Shown: positions 1 to 7,972 of the stretch, one piece after another
Numbering within the stretch: position 1 is the stretch's first letter
Layout: each line of letters begins with the position of its first letter
Source of the DNA: Candidatus Zhuqueibacterota bacterium
GTDB taxonomy: Bacteria > BS750m-G25
Length of the DNA: 64,000 nt
Direction of reading: 5' to 3'
NCBI GenBank assembly: GCA_016783505.1
Contig: JADHWK010000005.1
Coordinates: forward strand, 1 to 64,000
The notes under the pieces: generated by a model
Seen by the model: only the letters and a program-made list of their open reading frames with translations
The model's database searches: none
What the model was told of the DNA's origin: nothing
Position numbers and translations under genes: made by a program

Positions 1-2
1 CC

Positions 3-938
3 ATTAATTCTCACATAAAAGAGATTATCAATCAGTCCCAGCCCCGTAATCTCTATCCCCCCATCCAATATATGCTGGCAGGGGGCGGAAAGCGGTTGCG
101 TCCCATCCTCACCCTCATCTCCTGCCGGGCGGTGGGGGGACAGGTTGAAGAGGCCTTAGATGCGGCCTGTGCCATCGAGCTTTTGCACAACTTTACCTTA
201 GTACACGACGACATCATGGACGACGATGATATGAGGAGGGGCCGGCCCACCGTGCATAAAAAATGGGATCAGGGGATTGCTATCCTGGCCGGGGACGGAC
301 TGATCGGTCTTGCTTTTCAGTCCCTGCTGCGCACCCGATCACCACAGATTAGCCAGATCCTGAACCTCTTCACCGAAGGGGTGATCGAGGTTTGTGAGGG
401 GCAGGCACTGGATAAAGAATTTGAGGACCGCCCCCGGGTTTCCCTGGATGAGTATTTTAATATGATCAGAAAAAAGACCGGCAAGATGATCGCCCTGTCG
501 GCCCAGGTCGGGGGGCTGATCGGTGGTGGGGGACCAGAGCAGGTTGCCGGGCTGGAAATGTATGGGTCCCTGATCGGTAAGGCCTTTCAGATTCAGGACG
601 ACCTTCTGGATATTACCTCATCGGAGGAGGTCATTGGCAAGACCTTCGGCAGCGACATCACCGCCGGCAAGAAGACCTACCTTACCATTAAGGCCCGGGA
701 GATGCTGATGGGTAGGGAACACCCCCTGCTGTCCCCGAACAGGAAAAGGGGATGGGACCGGGCCGATTTACATTCTATCCGTGAATTCTTCGAGGAATTG
801 GGGGTAATTAAGGCGGCCCGACAGGAAGCGGAGGGGTGCATAGTCGCAGCCGACAGGGAGCTACGGGTCTTTGCGGATCCCCGCTCCAGGGAGGAACTGG
901 AGGCCTTCTCCGCCCTTGTCCTGAATCGAAAGCGCTGA
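3..938 (+). CDS. Polyprenyl diphosphate synthase (5' truncated by window edge)
   Basis: Trans-type isoprenyl chain elongation enzyme that condenses isopentenyl diphosphate onto an allylic diphosphate in the cytoplasm, for quinone side chains or carrier lipids. The frame is open from base 3 and reads NLYPPIQYMLAGGGKRLRP. This is the family's N-terminal diphosphate-binding GGGKRLRP segment and it continues before the window, so the ATG at 72 is internal. The first Asp-rich motif (DDIMDDDDMRRG) and the second (QIQDDLLD) are both intact, with the GKT-x-SD segment after them. Product chain length cannot be read reliably. The EIIC gene starts 8 bp downstream, so they may be cotranscribed. Confidence 0.93.
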   Translation: MNSHIKEIINQSQPRNLYPPIQYMLAGGGKRLRPILTLISCRAVGGQVEEALDAACAIELLHNFTLVHDDIMDDDDMRRGRPTVHKKWDQGIAILAGDGLIGLAFQSLLRTRSPQISQILNLFTEGVIEVCEGQALDKEFEDRPRVSLDEYFNMIRKKTGKMIALSAQVGGLIGGGGPEQVAGLEMYGSLIGKAFQIQDDLLDITSSEEVIGKTFGSDITAGKKTYLTIKAREMLMGREHPLLSPNRKRGWDRADLHSIREFFEELGVIKAARQEAEGCIVAADRELRVFADPRSREELEAFSALVLNRKR

Positions 939-945
939 GGGGTAA

Positions 946-1641
946 ATGGGTCCCGAACAGCAGATTTTGTTGGTGGGATTGGTGGGCGGGGTGGTGGCCC
1001 TGGATACCACCGCCGCCTGGCAGATAATGATCTCCCAGCCCATCATCTGTTGTCCCCTGATCGGATTTCTGCTGGGAGACCCCCAGACCGGCCTGATCGT
1101 AGGATTGTTGATGGAATTCCTGTGGCTGGCCTTCGTGCCCACCGGGGCCTCATTCTTTCCCGATGGGAACCTGGGTTCGCTGGTGACCGCTGCCTTAGCA
1201 TCGGTGGGGATTTCAGGGGCTGGTCCCCTATCCCCGATGGGGTTCTTCGTGGTTATGGCCTATGGGATCGCCCTGAGCTACCTGGGGGGAAAGGTGATCG
1301 TTTGGAAGCGGAAGTGGAATGGAAAGCGGCTCCACCGATGGGAAGGAATGGGGATTAAGGGAAACTTAAAAAGGTTTTCCCTGTCTTTCAGTCTACGTCT
1401 TTTGGAAACCTTTATCATCGGTTTCCTGTTCGCTGGAATAATGTTTTGGTGGGGATGGTGGCTTCTCCCGAAGCTGATCCGGTTAATCCCATCTTCCTTT
1501 AACCCCATTTTTTTACCCCTAAAGGCCGCCCTTCTGGGACTGGGGGGGGCAGTGATGCTGAAGCTCTTTTATTCTCGAAGGAAAATGGCTCAACTGGGAG
1601 TAGGGTTGGTAGTGGGGATGGTGTTGGCGTTAAGCTTCTAA
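946..1641 (+). CDS. PTS mannose/fructose/sorbose-family EIIC component
   Basis: Membrane channel subunit of a mannose-type phosphotransferase system; with EIID it carries sugar across the inner membrane during phosphorylation. The 231 residues are almost entirely hydrophobic. They open with the family's GLVGGVVALDTTAAWQ and GFLLGDPQTGLIVG segments, and the FVPTGASFFPDGNLGS loop follows. GAGGGG-like bases just before the ATG at 946 serve as ribosome site. The adjoining EIID, HPr and EI genes support the call. No EIIA or EIIB gene is visible in the window, so the phosphoryl relay to this subunit must be completed elsewhere. Confidence 0.88.
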   Translation: MGPEQQILLVGLVGGVVALDTTAAWQIMISQPIICCPLIGFLLGDPQTGLIVGLLMEFLWLAFVPTGASFFPDGNLGSLVTAALASVGISGAGPLSPMGFFVVMAYGIALSYLGGKVIVWKRKWNGKRLHRWEGMGIKGNLKRFSLSFSLRLLETFIIGFLFAGIMFWWGWWLLPKLIRLIPSSFNPIFLPLKAALLGLGGAVMLKLFYSRRKMAQLGVGLVVGMVLALSF

Positions 1642-1723
1642 TTGCTTAATATTAACCTAAATCCGGAAATTCAATAATGTTGACCGAAGGTTCGCCGTGG
1701 CGAAAAACCACTGAATTATTTAT

Positions 1724-1779
1724 TGTTAATTGCTAATTGTTAAAACCCAGGGTCCAGCAGAAATCAGCAATTAGCAATC
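1724..1779. repeat. Inverted repeat of the AATTGCTAATTG type between EIIC and EIID
   Basis: ATTGCTAATTG (1729-1739) and CAATTAGCAAT (1768-1778) form an exact 11-bp inverted repeat. Related AATTGCTGATTG/CAATCAGCAATT arms frame the remnant at 9641-9790, so this is a dispersed family. It lies in the 198-bp EIIC-EIID spacer, where no gene is seen. Confidence 0.6.
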
Positions 1780-1839
1780 ATTTCGGTGTCATTCGGTGTT
1801 TTCCGAATCAGGGATTAAAATCTTTACGAGAAAAATTTG

Positions 1840-2619
1840 ATGGCTGGCCTGAATCAGTTGACCAGGGGGGATCACTGGCGTCTGTTCTGGAGAAGTTTTT
1901 ACATCCAAACCGGGTGGAACTTCAAAACCCTGATCGGCAACGGCTTCTGTTTCTGTCTCATTCCCGTAGCTAGGAAGCTGTTCAGGACCCCGGAAGGAAA
2001 GAAATCTTTCTTTAACCGCCATTTGGCCTTTTTCAACGCCCATCCATATTTCGCCTCCTATGCATTGGGGGCGGTGCTGCGCCTCGAAGAGGAAGCGGTG
2101 GAGGATCCCGGCAGAGTCGGGATGATCGTCCCATTTAAAGAGAAATTGACTGGACCTCTGGGGGCGATAGGGGATCGTATTTTCTGGGAACTCCTGAAGC
2201 CCCTGACCGCCCTGGTGGGGGGCTCTTTAATCCTTCTTGACAAAACGGAGGACTATTCCCTCTCCCTGTTGGGGTTGTTTCTTTTTCTGGCCGGTTATAA
2301 TCTTCCCCATCTCTGGGTGAGGTTTCGGGGGATCAAGAAGGGGTATGTGCTGGGAATAAATGTTCTGGCAGAAATACTGTCACCCAAATACCCCCGGCTG
2401 GCCGGGGTGATCGGGACGTTTGCGACAGTAATGGCTGGGCTTTTCATAATCGTGGGGGGACAGTGGTCTCTGGATAGGGGTTGGGTCCAATTTATGGTTT
2501 TTATCAGTTCGGGGACGCTGGGTTTGTTCCTTCTAAAAAGGGCCTCTTTTGTCTGGGCGTTGGCTTCCGCTTTCGGGATGACCTTAGTCTGGGGTTGGCT
2601 GGGGACGGTGGTGGTTTGA
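1840..2619 (+). CDS. PTS mannose-family EIID component
   Basis: Membrane partner of EIIC in a mannose-class PTS permease. At 259 residues it has the usual family length (about 270). The signature region FFNAHPYFASYALGAVLRLEEE lies near residue 70, followed by the GPLGAIGDRIFW loop typical of EIID. Several membrane segments make up the C-terminal half. The ATG at 1840 is preferred to the TTG directly before it. The stop overlaps the HPr start (TGATG), which implies coupled translation and fixes the operon. EIID and EIIC together suggest uptake of mannose, fructose, sorbose or N-acetylhexosamines; the exact sugar cannot be told. Confidence 0.88.
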   Translation: MAGLNQLTRGDHWRLFWRSFYIQTGWNFKTLIGNGFCFCLIPVARKLFRTPEGKKSFFNRHLAFFNAHPYFASYALGAVLRLEEEAVEDPGRVGMIVPFKEKLTGPLGAIGDRIFWELLKPLTALVGGSLILLDKTEDYSLSLLGLFLFLAGYNLPHLWVRFRGIKKGYVLGINVLAEILSPKYPRLAGVIGTFATVMAGLFIIVGGQWSLDRGWVQFMVFISSGTLGLFLLKRASFVWALASAFGMTLVWGWLGTVVV

Positions 2620-2885
2620 TGGTCGAGAGGCGGGTGAACATACGGAACGAGCTGGGTCTTCATGCCCGGCCGGCGGCCCACTTTGTTAAACTGGCAGCCC
2701 AATTTCAGGCCGATGTGTTCCTTATCAAGGATGGGCTTAGGGTGAACGGCAAAAGCATTATGGGGGTGATGATGCTGGCTGCTGAGATGGATAGCCAGAT
2801 TATCATTCAGGCGCAGGGCAGCGATGAAGACCGGGCTTTGGAAGCCTTGGTTAAGCTGGTGGAAGACAAGTTTTACGAACAATAG
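2619..2885 (+). CDS. ptsH: Phosphocarrier protein HPr
   Basis: Small cytosolic phosphocarrier that accepts phosphate from enzyme I on a histidine and passes it to EIIA domains. The 88-residue protein places His15 in LGLHARP and the regulatory serine at position 46 (GKSIMGVMML), both at canonical positions. The ATG overlaps the EIID stop by one base, so translation is probably coupled. Keeping Ser46 leaves room for HPr kinase control, but no kinase gene is in the window. Longer in-frame readings from upstream would run inside EIID and are not needed. Confidence 0.95.
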   Translation: MVERRVNIRNELGLHARPAAHFVKLAAQFQADVFLIKDGLRVNGKSIMGVMMLAAEMDSQIIIQAQGSDEDRALEALVKLVEDKFYEQ

Positions 2886-2953
2886 GGATTACAGGAAAGA
2901 ATACATCGAAAAATCCTAATAATTGGAGAAATCCCAGTTGCGTCTTACGGTTG

Positions 2954-2969
2954 TCCCGAAAATTCGGGA
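2954..2969. repeat. TCCCGA/TCGGGA palindrome
   Basis: TCCCGAA and TTCGGGA arms with a two-base centre. Member of a family dispersed through the window (also near 3136, 11521, 17994, 25903, 27885, 27942, 30925, 45001, 45051 and 46305). It lies just upstream of the broken four-helix-bundle gene. Confidence 0.65.
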
Positions 2970-3005
2970 AAGCTTCGGGATCGTTTCGTAATTCGTTGAA
3001 CGGTT

Positions 3006-3388
3006 ATGGAAAACAAAAAAAAGCAAATCAAGAATTTCCATGATTTATATGTCTATCAAAGTAACTACAAAGCAATGCTTGCCGTGTTTAAACATATCCT
3101 GCCCAAACTTCCCAAAGAAGAACAATATGATCTTATCCCGAGTATTCGGGACAGAAATATCTTGATGATGCAATGACAGAATCGAACGAAACAATAGTTT
3201 CATTGAGTCAGACACGGGATATTTACCCTCACTGTGTTTCAGTTAAGATTTGCAATGAATTGATTGATGTTTATGATAAAGCCAGTCGGCAACTATACAG
3301 ATTATCGCTTTCCTGGACAAGGTTCAGTGACCGCAAGGATGAAGGCAACCGACAGACGATAGACGAAACGAGCAACGCAACCGAATGA
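3006..3388 (+). pseudogene. Four-helix-bundle protein (S23/IVP-like), internally deleted
   Basis: The frame from the ATG at 3006 reads like the start of a four-helix-bundle protein (FHDLYVYQSNYKAMLAV, then LPKEEQYDL). It then enters a TCCCGA palindrome and stops. In another frame from about 3155 the family's C-terminal part appears: KYLDDAMTESNETIVSL, DIYPHCVSVKICNELID, YDKASRQLYRLSLSW. The central segment with the conserved RR-S-x-x-IAEG helix is missing, roughly 100 bases. The family is known from rRNA intervening sequences and as small stand-alone genes. Imperfect inverted repeats (about 2980-2998 and 3356-3373, sharing ACGAAACGA) flank the remnant. No functional product is expected. Confidence 0.7.
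3136..3151. repeat. TCCCGA/TCGGGA palindrome at the breakpoint of the four-helix-bundle gene
   Basis: TCCCGA-GTAT-TCGGGA sits exactly where the two retained halves of the four-helix-bundle remnant meet. That suggests the palindrome marks or caused the deletion junction. Confidence 0.65.
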
Positions 3389-3436
3389 CGTATATACGAA
3401 CTACTTTAATGATACAATATATTTATTAACTCTACA

Positions 3437-5212
3437 ATGAATAGTAACAAAAACCAAGAAGGTAAAACCATTGTTTTACGTGGTGTCCCGGCATCCCCGG
3501 GGATCGCCATCGGACCGGTTTTCCGTAAGGAAACCAAGGATCTGGAAATAAGGCCACGGACGGTGACCGACGCCGAAAGCGAGGTCAAGCGATTTATTCA
3601 GGCGATAGAGAAGACCAAACGGGATGTGGAGCAGACCAGGCAGTCGGCCCGGAAGAAGCTGGGGGAGGAGGAGGCCAGGATCTTTGACGCCCATCTTATG
3701 TTGCTGGAGGACATCATCGTCATCGAAGAGACGACCAAACACATCCTGAAGGAGAAAAAGAACGCAGATTTCATTATCCTGGAGATGATGAACCGTATTG
3801 TTGACTCCATGCGCGAGCAGGAAGGGGGCTATCTTAATCAGAGGGTGGCCGATATCCAAGATGTGAGCCAGCGGATAATCCGCAATCTCCGCAAAGAGAA
3901 GCGGTTCTGGTTCGAGGAGATCCAGGCACCGACCATCGTGGTGGCCCCGGACCTAACCCCTTCTGAGGCCATTCATTTGAGCCCGGAAAAGGTGCTGGGC
4001 TTTGCCACCGACCTGGGGGGACGGACCTCACACTATGCTATCCTGGCGAGATCTTTGGGGGTGCCGCTGGTGGTGGGTCTGGGGAAAATCTGGGGTCAGG
4101 TGGAAACGGGTGATACCCTGATCGTCAACGGGAACAGCGGCAAGGTTATCCTTCGTCCTACCCGGGAACAGCTTGAAGAATATCGGCTTAAGAGAAAGCG
4201 ATATTTACAATTCGAAGAGAGCCTTTTAAATCTGAAGGATCTTCCCGCCCGCACCCTTGATGGTCACCAAGTAATCCTCTCGGCCAATATCGAACTGGCG
4301 GCTGAAGTGGACATCATGAAGAAGCACGGCGCCCAGGGGATCGGTCTTTTTCGGACGGAATACCTTTACCTCAGGGAAAATCGGTTCCCGTCCGAAGAGG
4401 AACAATATCAGGAATACCGGGGGGTGGCCGAGGCGATCTATCCTGACCCGGTGATCTTTCGCACCTTCGATCTGGGTGGGGACAAGATGTCGGCTGATTT
4501 GGACCACCATAAGGAGATGAACCCCTTCCTGGGCTACCGGGCTATCAGGGCTTGCCTCGATCAGCCGGATCTGTTCAAACCCCAACTGCGGGCCATCTTA
4601 AGGGCTAGTTCACGGAGAAACGTCAAGGTGATGTTCCCGTTCATCTCCGGATTGGAGGAACTGAGGGCGGCCAAGGGCGTTTTGGAAGGGGTCAAAAGTG
4701 AGCTTTTGGAGGAAGGTGTCTCTATTGACCGAGAGCTTGAGGTGGGCATCATGGTGGAGACCCCCTCGGCGGTGGTGATGGCCGATCTTTTGGCCACCGA
4801 GGTGGATTTCTTCAGCATTGGCACCAACGATCTGACCCAGTTCACCCTGGCCGTGGATCGGGGCAATGAAAGGGTCTCCCATCTCTATAATGCCCTCCAT
4901 CCGGCCGTCCTGAGTATGATCAAAGGAACGGTTGACGCCGGGAAAAAGGCGGGTATCTGGGTGGGGATGTGCGGGGAGATGGCGGGTGATCCCCTGGCCG
5001 TTCTTATCCTGCTGGGTTTAGGGCTTCAGGAGTTCAGCGTAAGCCCGATGGTGCTCCCCGAGGTTAAAAAAATCATTCGGTCCATTACGCATAAGGAGTC
5101 CCGGCAGATCGCCGAAGAGTCCCTGAAGATGCATACCACCGATGAATTGCAGGGATATATTGAAGGTGTAATGAAGAGGAAATTCGCTGATCTGCCCATT
5201 TGGTTTAAATAA
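3437..5212 (+). CDS. ptsI: Phosphoenolpyruvate-protein phosphotransferase (PTS enzyme I)
   Basis: Cytosolic enzyme that takes phosphate from PEP and loads HPr. The 591 residues contain the N-terminal HPr-binding helical domain (PASPGIAIGPVF start), the swivelling His domain with GGRTSHYAILAR near residue 193-204 (active-site histidine), and a C-terminal PEP-binding barrel. The barrel carries GLFRTEYLY, the RTFDLGGDK motif, SIGTNDLTQF and GMCGEMAGD. Length matches the family. There is no strong Shine-Dalgarno sequence before the ATG. It is separated from HPr by 550 bases holding a dead gene, an insertion into what was probably a tight ptsH-ptsI pair. The isomerase gene follows after 10 bp. Confidence 0.96.
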   Translation: MNSNKNQEGKTIVLRGVPASPGIAIGPVFRKETKDLEIRPRTVTDAESEVKRFIQAIEKTKRDVEQTRQSARKKLGEEEARIFDAHLMLLEDIIVIEETTKHILKEKKNADFIILEMMNRIVDSMREQEGGYLNQRVADIQDVSQRIIRNLRKEKRFWFEEIQAPTIVVAPDLTPSEAIHLSPEKVLGFATDLGGRTSHYAILARSLGVPLVVGLGKIWGQVETGDTLIVNGNSGKVILRPTREQLEEYRLKRKRYLQFEESLLNLKDLPARTLDGHQVILSANIELAAEVDIMKKHGAQGIGLFRTEYLYLRENRFPSEEEQYQEYRGVAEAIYPDPVIFRTFDLGGDKMSADLDHHKEMNPFLGYRAIRACLDQPDLFKPQLRAILRASSRRNVKVMFPFISGLEELRAAKGVLEGVKSELLEEGVSIDRELEVGIMVETPSAVVMADLLATEVDFFSIGTNDLTQFTLAVDRGNERVSHLYNALHPAVLSMIKGTVDAGKKAGIWVGMCGEMAGDPLAVLILLGLGLQEFSVSPMVLPEVKKIIRSITHKESRQIAEESLKMHTTDELQGYIEGVMKRKFADLPIWFK

Positions 5213-5222
5213 TTAAAGTAGA

Positions 5223-6335
5223 ATGATAAAAATTGATTCCCAAGATGTGAGAAAATATGATCCCTCAGACATGCTGGGGCTGATCTTGAACTTTCCCGAT
5301 CAGATTGAAGAGGCTGTCGCTATTGGGGAGGGTATTCAAACGGATCCGCACCCGGAGGGGCTTCAGCACCTTGTAATCTGCGGCATGGGGGGGTCGGCCA
5401 TCGGGGGGGATCTGTTACGAACCTATCTGTCCCGGGAAATATCCCTTCCCATCTTAGTGAATCGGCACTACACCCTGCCTAGATTTGTCGGTCCTAATTC
5501 TTTGGTCATTGTGTCCAGTTATTCGGGTAACACCGAGGAGGCCCTGGCCTCCTTTCAGGAAGCTAGGGTTAGAAAGGCGCATGTAGTCTGCCTGACCAGT
5601 GGGGGGAGACTTAAGGGATGGGCCCGAGAAGAAGGTTTCCCCGTGATCCAAATTCCGGGAGGATACCCCCCTCGGGCGGCTCTGGGTTTTTCTTTTTTTC
5701 CCGTTCTCATCCTTTTAATAAAAACAGGATTGGTTAAGAGACGTTCCCAGGATTTCCAAGAAGTTATCACTTTGCTTCGAAAAAAAAGCCGACTCTATCA
5801 TCCGGATAAGAACGAAGGGAATCTGGCAAAGCAGCTGGCCGGGGAGCTTAAAGGCCGGTTTGCCTTAATCTACGCCTCACCCCCCACCGAGGCGGTGGCG
5901 ATGCGATGGAAGGGGCAGTTTTCCGAGAACAGCAAGCTCTTGGCCGGTGTAAATCTTTTTCCTGAACTCAACCATAATGAAATCGTAGGCTTTAGGCCAA
6001 AGCCCGCCGGGCCCATCAGGGTGATTTTCCTGAAGGACAGCGGGGATCACTCCCGAATTAAAGCCCGGATGGACATTACTAAGGCCATCATTGAGGAAAG
6101 CGGGGCCAGGGTTTTGGAGGTCCATTCGGAGGGAAAGTCCCTGTTGGCCCGGTTGTTCTCATTGATCTATCTGGGGGATTTCGTCTCCCTGTATCTTGCC
6201 GTGTTGAACAAGGTGGACCCGACGCCGGTTAAAAATATTGACTTTCTAAAATCTGAATTGGCGAAAATCCCGGGATCCTTTAGAATGGCAACAGTTCAGC
6301 CACAAAGACACGAAGACACCAAGATTATAGAGTAA
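5223..6335 (+). CDS. Bifunctional phosphoglucose/phosphomannose isomerase (SIS domain)
   Basis: Interconverts glucose-6-P or mannose-6-P with fructose-6-P in the cytosol. Two SIS folds are visible: CGMGGSAIGGDLL and VIVSSYSGNTEEAL in the first half, and the ELNHNEIVGF motif (catalytic Glu/His region) near residue 255. This matches the archaeal/bacterial PGI-PMI family. Position downstream of a mannose-type PTS fits a role in bringing imported hexose-6-P into glycolysis. At 370 residues it is slightly long. The last dozen codons (from about 6297) read through a dispersed repeat, so the native C terminus was probably replaced by repeat-encoded residues. Confidence 0.88.
   Translation: MIKIDSQDVRKYDPSDMLGLILNFPDQIEEAVAIGEGIQTDPHPEGLQHLVICGMGGSAIGGDLLRTYLSREISLPILVNRHYTLPRFVGPNSLVIVSSYSGNTEEALASFQEARVRKAHVVCLTSGGRLKGWAREEGFPVIQIPGGYPPRAALGFSFFPVLILLIKTGLVKRRSQDFQEVITLLRKKSRLYHPDKNEGNLAKQLAGELKGRFALIYASPPTEAVAMRWKGQFSENSKLLAGVNLFPELNHNEIVGFRPKPAGPIRVIFLKDSGDHSRIKARMDITKAIIEESGARVLEVHSEGKSLLARLFSLIYLGDFVSLYLAVLNKVDPTPVKNIDFLKSELAKIPGSFRMATVQPQRHEDTKIIE
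6295..6330. repeat. Dispersed GCCACAAAGACAC-type repeat, copy 1
   Basis: The ~34 bp starting TTCAGCCACAAAGACAC recurs at 54332-54365 with one mismatch. Here it overlaps the 3' end of the isomerase gene and supplies its final codons before the stop at 6335. Confidence 0.75.
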
Positions 6336-6719
6336 TTCTTTTAATACACCAACACAGTTTTATCCCAGAGCCAGAAAACTCTTATTAAGACTGTTCTTTA
6401 ATTCCCTTATAATAGAACTTAGCCCCTGCGGGGCAACTGGAAGAATGGATGGGTAAACTCAACCTTTTCCTGCAGTTCTTGCCTGCCAACCCAGGATACA
6501 ACCTTCCAATCTTCCAACCTTCCAGCATTCCCCTACAGGTCTTACCTGCCCCTAGGCGGGTCTCCGACCGGCCAGGGGGACAATATTCAAGTAATATTTA
6601 AATAAAACTAATATTTTTAATGAGTTCTTAGAAAATCCGAGATGTGGAGTTACCCCGCCGTTGGCGGGTCTAAATAACAAGTCTTCCGATAAATTGAAAA
6701 ATAATAAAGAATCCGTAGA
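6336..6719. other. Intergenic region with repeats, no gene
   Basis: This 384-bp stretch has no credible ORF. It holds a GCCCCTGCGGGGC palindrome near 6421. It also has an element with CTGGAAGAATGG (about 6438) opposed to a CCAATCTTCCAACCTTCCAG run near 6507, and GGCGGGTC-type short arms near 6555 and 6655. I see no convincing promoter for the nucleotidyltransferase. Confidence 0.5.
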
Positions 6720-7706
6720 ATGAAAGCTATCATCCCAGTAGCCGGGATGGGCACCAGGCTTCGTCCCCATACCCATACCCTGCCCAAGGTGTTGCTGAAT
6801 GTGGCCGGAAAACCCATTCTGGGTCATATTCTCGACACCGTAGTTGATGCAGGCATAAGCCAGGTCCTCCTCGTGGTGGGTCATCTTGGGGATATGATCC
6901 AGGACTGGGTGCGAAGTCATTATGACCTGGATTTGAAGTTTGTGGAACAGAAGGAACCCCTGGGTTTAGGCCATGCGGTGGGATTGGGATTGGACCGGGA
7001 AGATAACGGGGTCTTGATAATCCTGGGTGATACTATTTTAGAGTTGGATATGGTTGATTTTTTGGGATCATCCTGTTCTTGTTTGGGGGTGAAAGCGGTA
7101 AAGAACCCACGGCGCTTCGGTGTGGTCGAGGAGGAGAAAGGCTTGGTGGTTCGCTTGGTTGAGAAACCAGAGCATCCCCCCTCCAACCTGGCCATTGCTG
7201 GAATATACTATCTTAAAAGTGGGGGAGACCTCTGGAAATGCGTCCAAGAAATGATGGCCGAAGGTCGGAAGACCGGGGGGGAATATCAACTTACGGATGC
7301 CCTGCAGCTTATGGTGGATCGGGGGGAAAAACTAAAAGCCTATCCCATTGATGGCTGGTATGATTGCGGCAAACCAGAGACCTTGTTGGCCACCAACCGC
7401 CATCTGTTGGATAAACGGGGAAATCGAAGGGGAAAGGCCCATTCGTATGGTAAGAATGCACTGGTTATCCCCCCCGTTTCCATCGGGGATGGGGTTAAGA
7501 TTGAACATTCCTTGGTCGGTCCTTACGTGACCTTAGCCGACGGGGCTTCGGTAGGGAATTCCATCGTCACCAACTCTATCATTGGGGAGAAGGCCGTTGT
7601 GGAACGGTCCCTACTTGCCGGTTCCCTGATAGCCGATAATGCCCTGGTGCGGGGGGCCTTCCGCAAGTTGAATGTGGGGGATTCCTCGGCCGTAGATTTC
7701 GAATAA
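6720..7706 (+). CDS. Sugar-phosphate nucleotidyltransferase with left-handed beta-helix tail
   Basis: Makes an NDP-sugar from a sugar-1-phosphate and NTP in the cytosol. The N-terminal Rossmann-like domain opens with IIPVAGMGTRLRPHT and LPKVLLNVAGKPI, the nucleotide-binding signature of the RmlA/GalU/GlmU superfamily. ILGDTILE and GWYDCGKPETLL are further family motifs. From about residue 245 the sequence shows hexapeptide-like repeats (VSIGDGVKIEHS, ASVGNSIVTNSIIGEKAVV), so a beta-helix follows. Glucose-1-P with dTTP or UTP is the likeliest chemistry, but base specificity is not readable. Next to PGI/PMI it would channel hexose phosphate into surface polysaccharide precursors. Confidence 0.87.
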   Translation: MKAIIPVAGMGTRLRPHTHTLPKVLLNVAGKPILGHILDTVVDAGISQVLLVVGHLGDMIQDWVRSHYDLDLKFVEQKEPLGLGHAVGLGLDREDNGVLIILGDTILELDMVDFLGSSCSCLGVKAVKNPRRFGVVEEEKGLVVRLVEKPEHPPSNLAIAGIYYLKSGGDLWKCVQEMMAEGRKTGGEYQLTDALQLMVDRGEKLKAYPIDGWYDCGKPETLLATNRHLLDKRGNRRGKAHSYGKNALVIPPVSIGDGVKIEHSLVGPYVTLADGASVGNSIVTNSIIGEKAVVERSLLAGSLIADNALVRGAFRKLNVGDSSAVDFE

Positions 7707-7708
7707 AG

Positions 7709-7972
7709 GAAAAATCTGCCAAAGCCTGGCTGGAATTTAAGGGAATTGAAGAACGGGTTCACTCCGTCTCCAGATTATTGACCTTGGGGGAAAAGAACCT
7801 TTCTGTGCTGATTGAAAAGGCTCGGGTTTTAGATCGTTATTATATTCCCACCCGTTATGCCAACAGCTTTGATGTAGGGGCGCCAGCCGATTACTTCGAC
7901 AAAAAAACAGCCAAAGAGGCTATTCATTATGCTGAGGACATCATTGCCTTCGTTGAAAAAGAACTGGTCTGA
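7709..7972 (+). pseudogene. HEPN-domain protein, N-terminal half missing
   Basis: The frame reads KSAKAWLEFKGIEERVHSVSRLL and then YYIPTRYANSFDVGAP and KEAIHYAEDIIAFVEKEL. These are the second half of HEPN toxins of the HEPN/MNT type, including the usual R-Y-x-x-x-x-Y-like region. The expected first ~40 residues (AEEDL ... FASQQAAE) are absent. The homology begins directly after the stop of the nucleotidyltransferase at 7706, with no ATG; only an internal TTG at 7778 could start it. It overlaps the partner nucleotidyltransferase downstream, as intact HEPN/MNT pairs do. It is probably a 5'-deleted, inactive toxin gene. Confidence 0.65.

Noticed and set aside
72-938. ATG at 72 as start of the polyprenyl synthase
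   Set aside because: The frame is open to base 3 and encodes conserved N-terminal residues, so the gene begins before the window.
1737-1973. 78-codon ORF between EIIC and EIID
   Set aside because: It spans an inverted repeat and overlaps the EIID gene in another frame; no family features.
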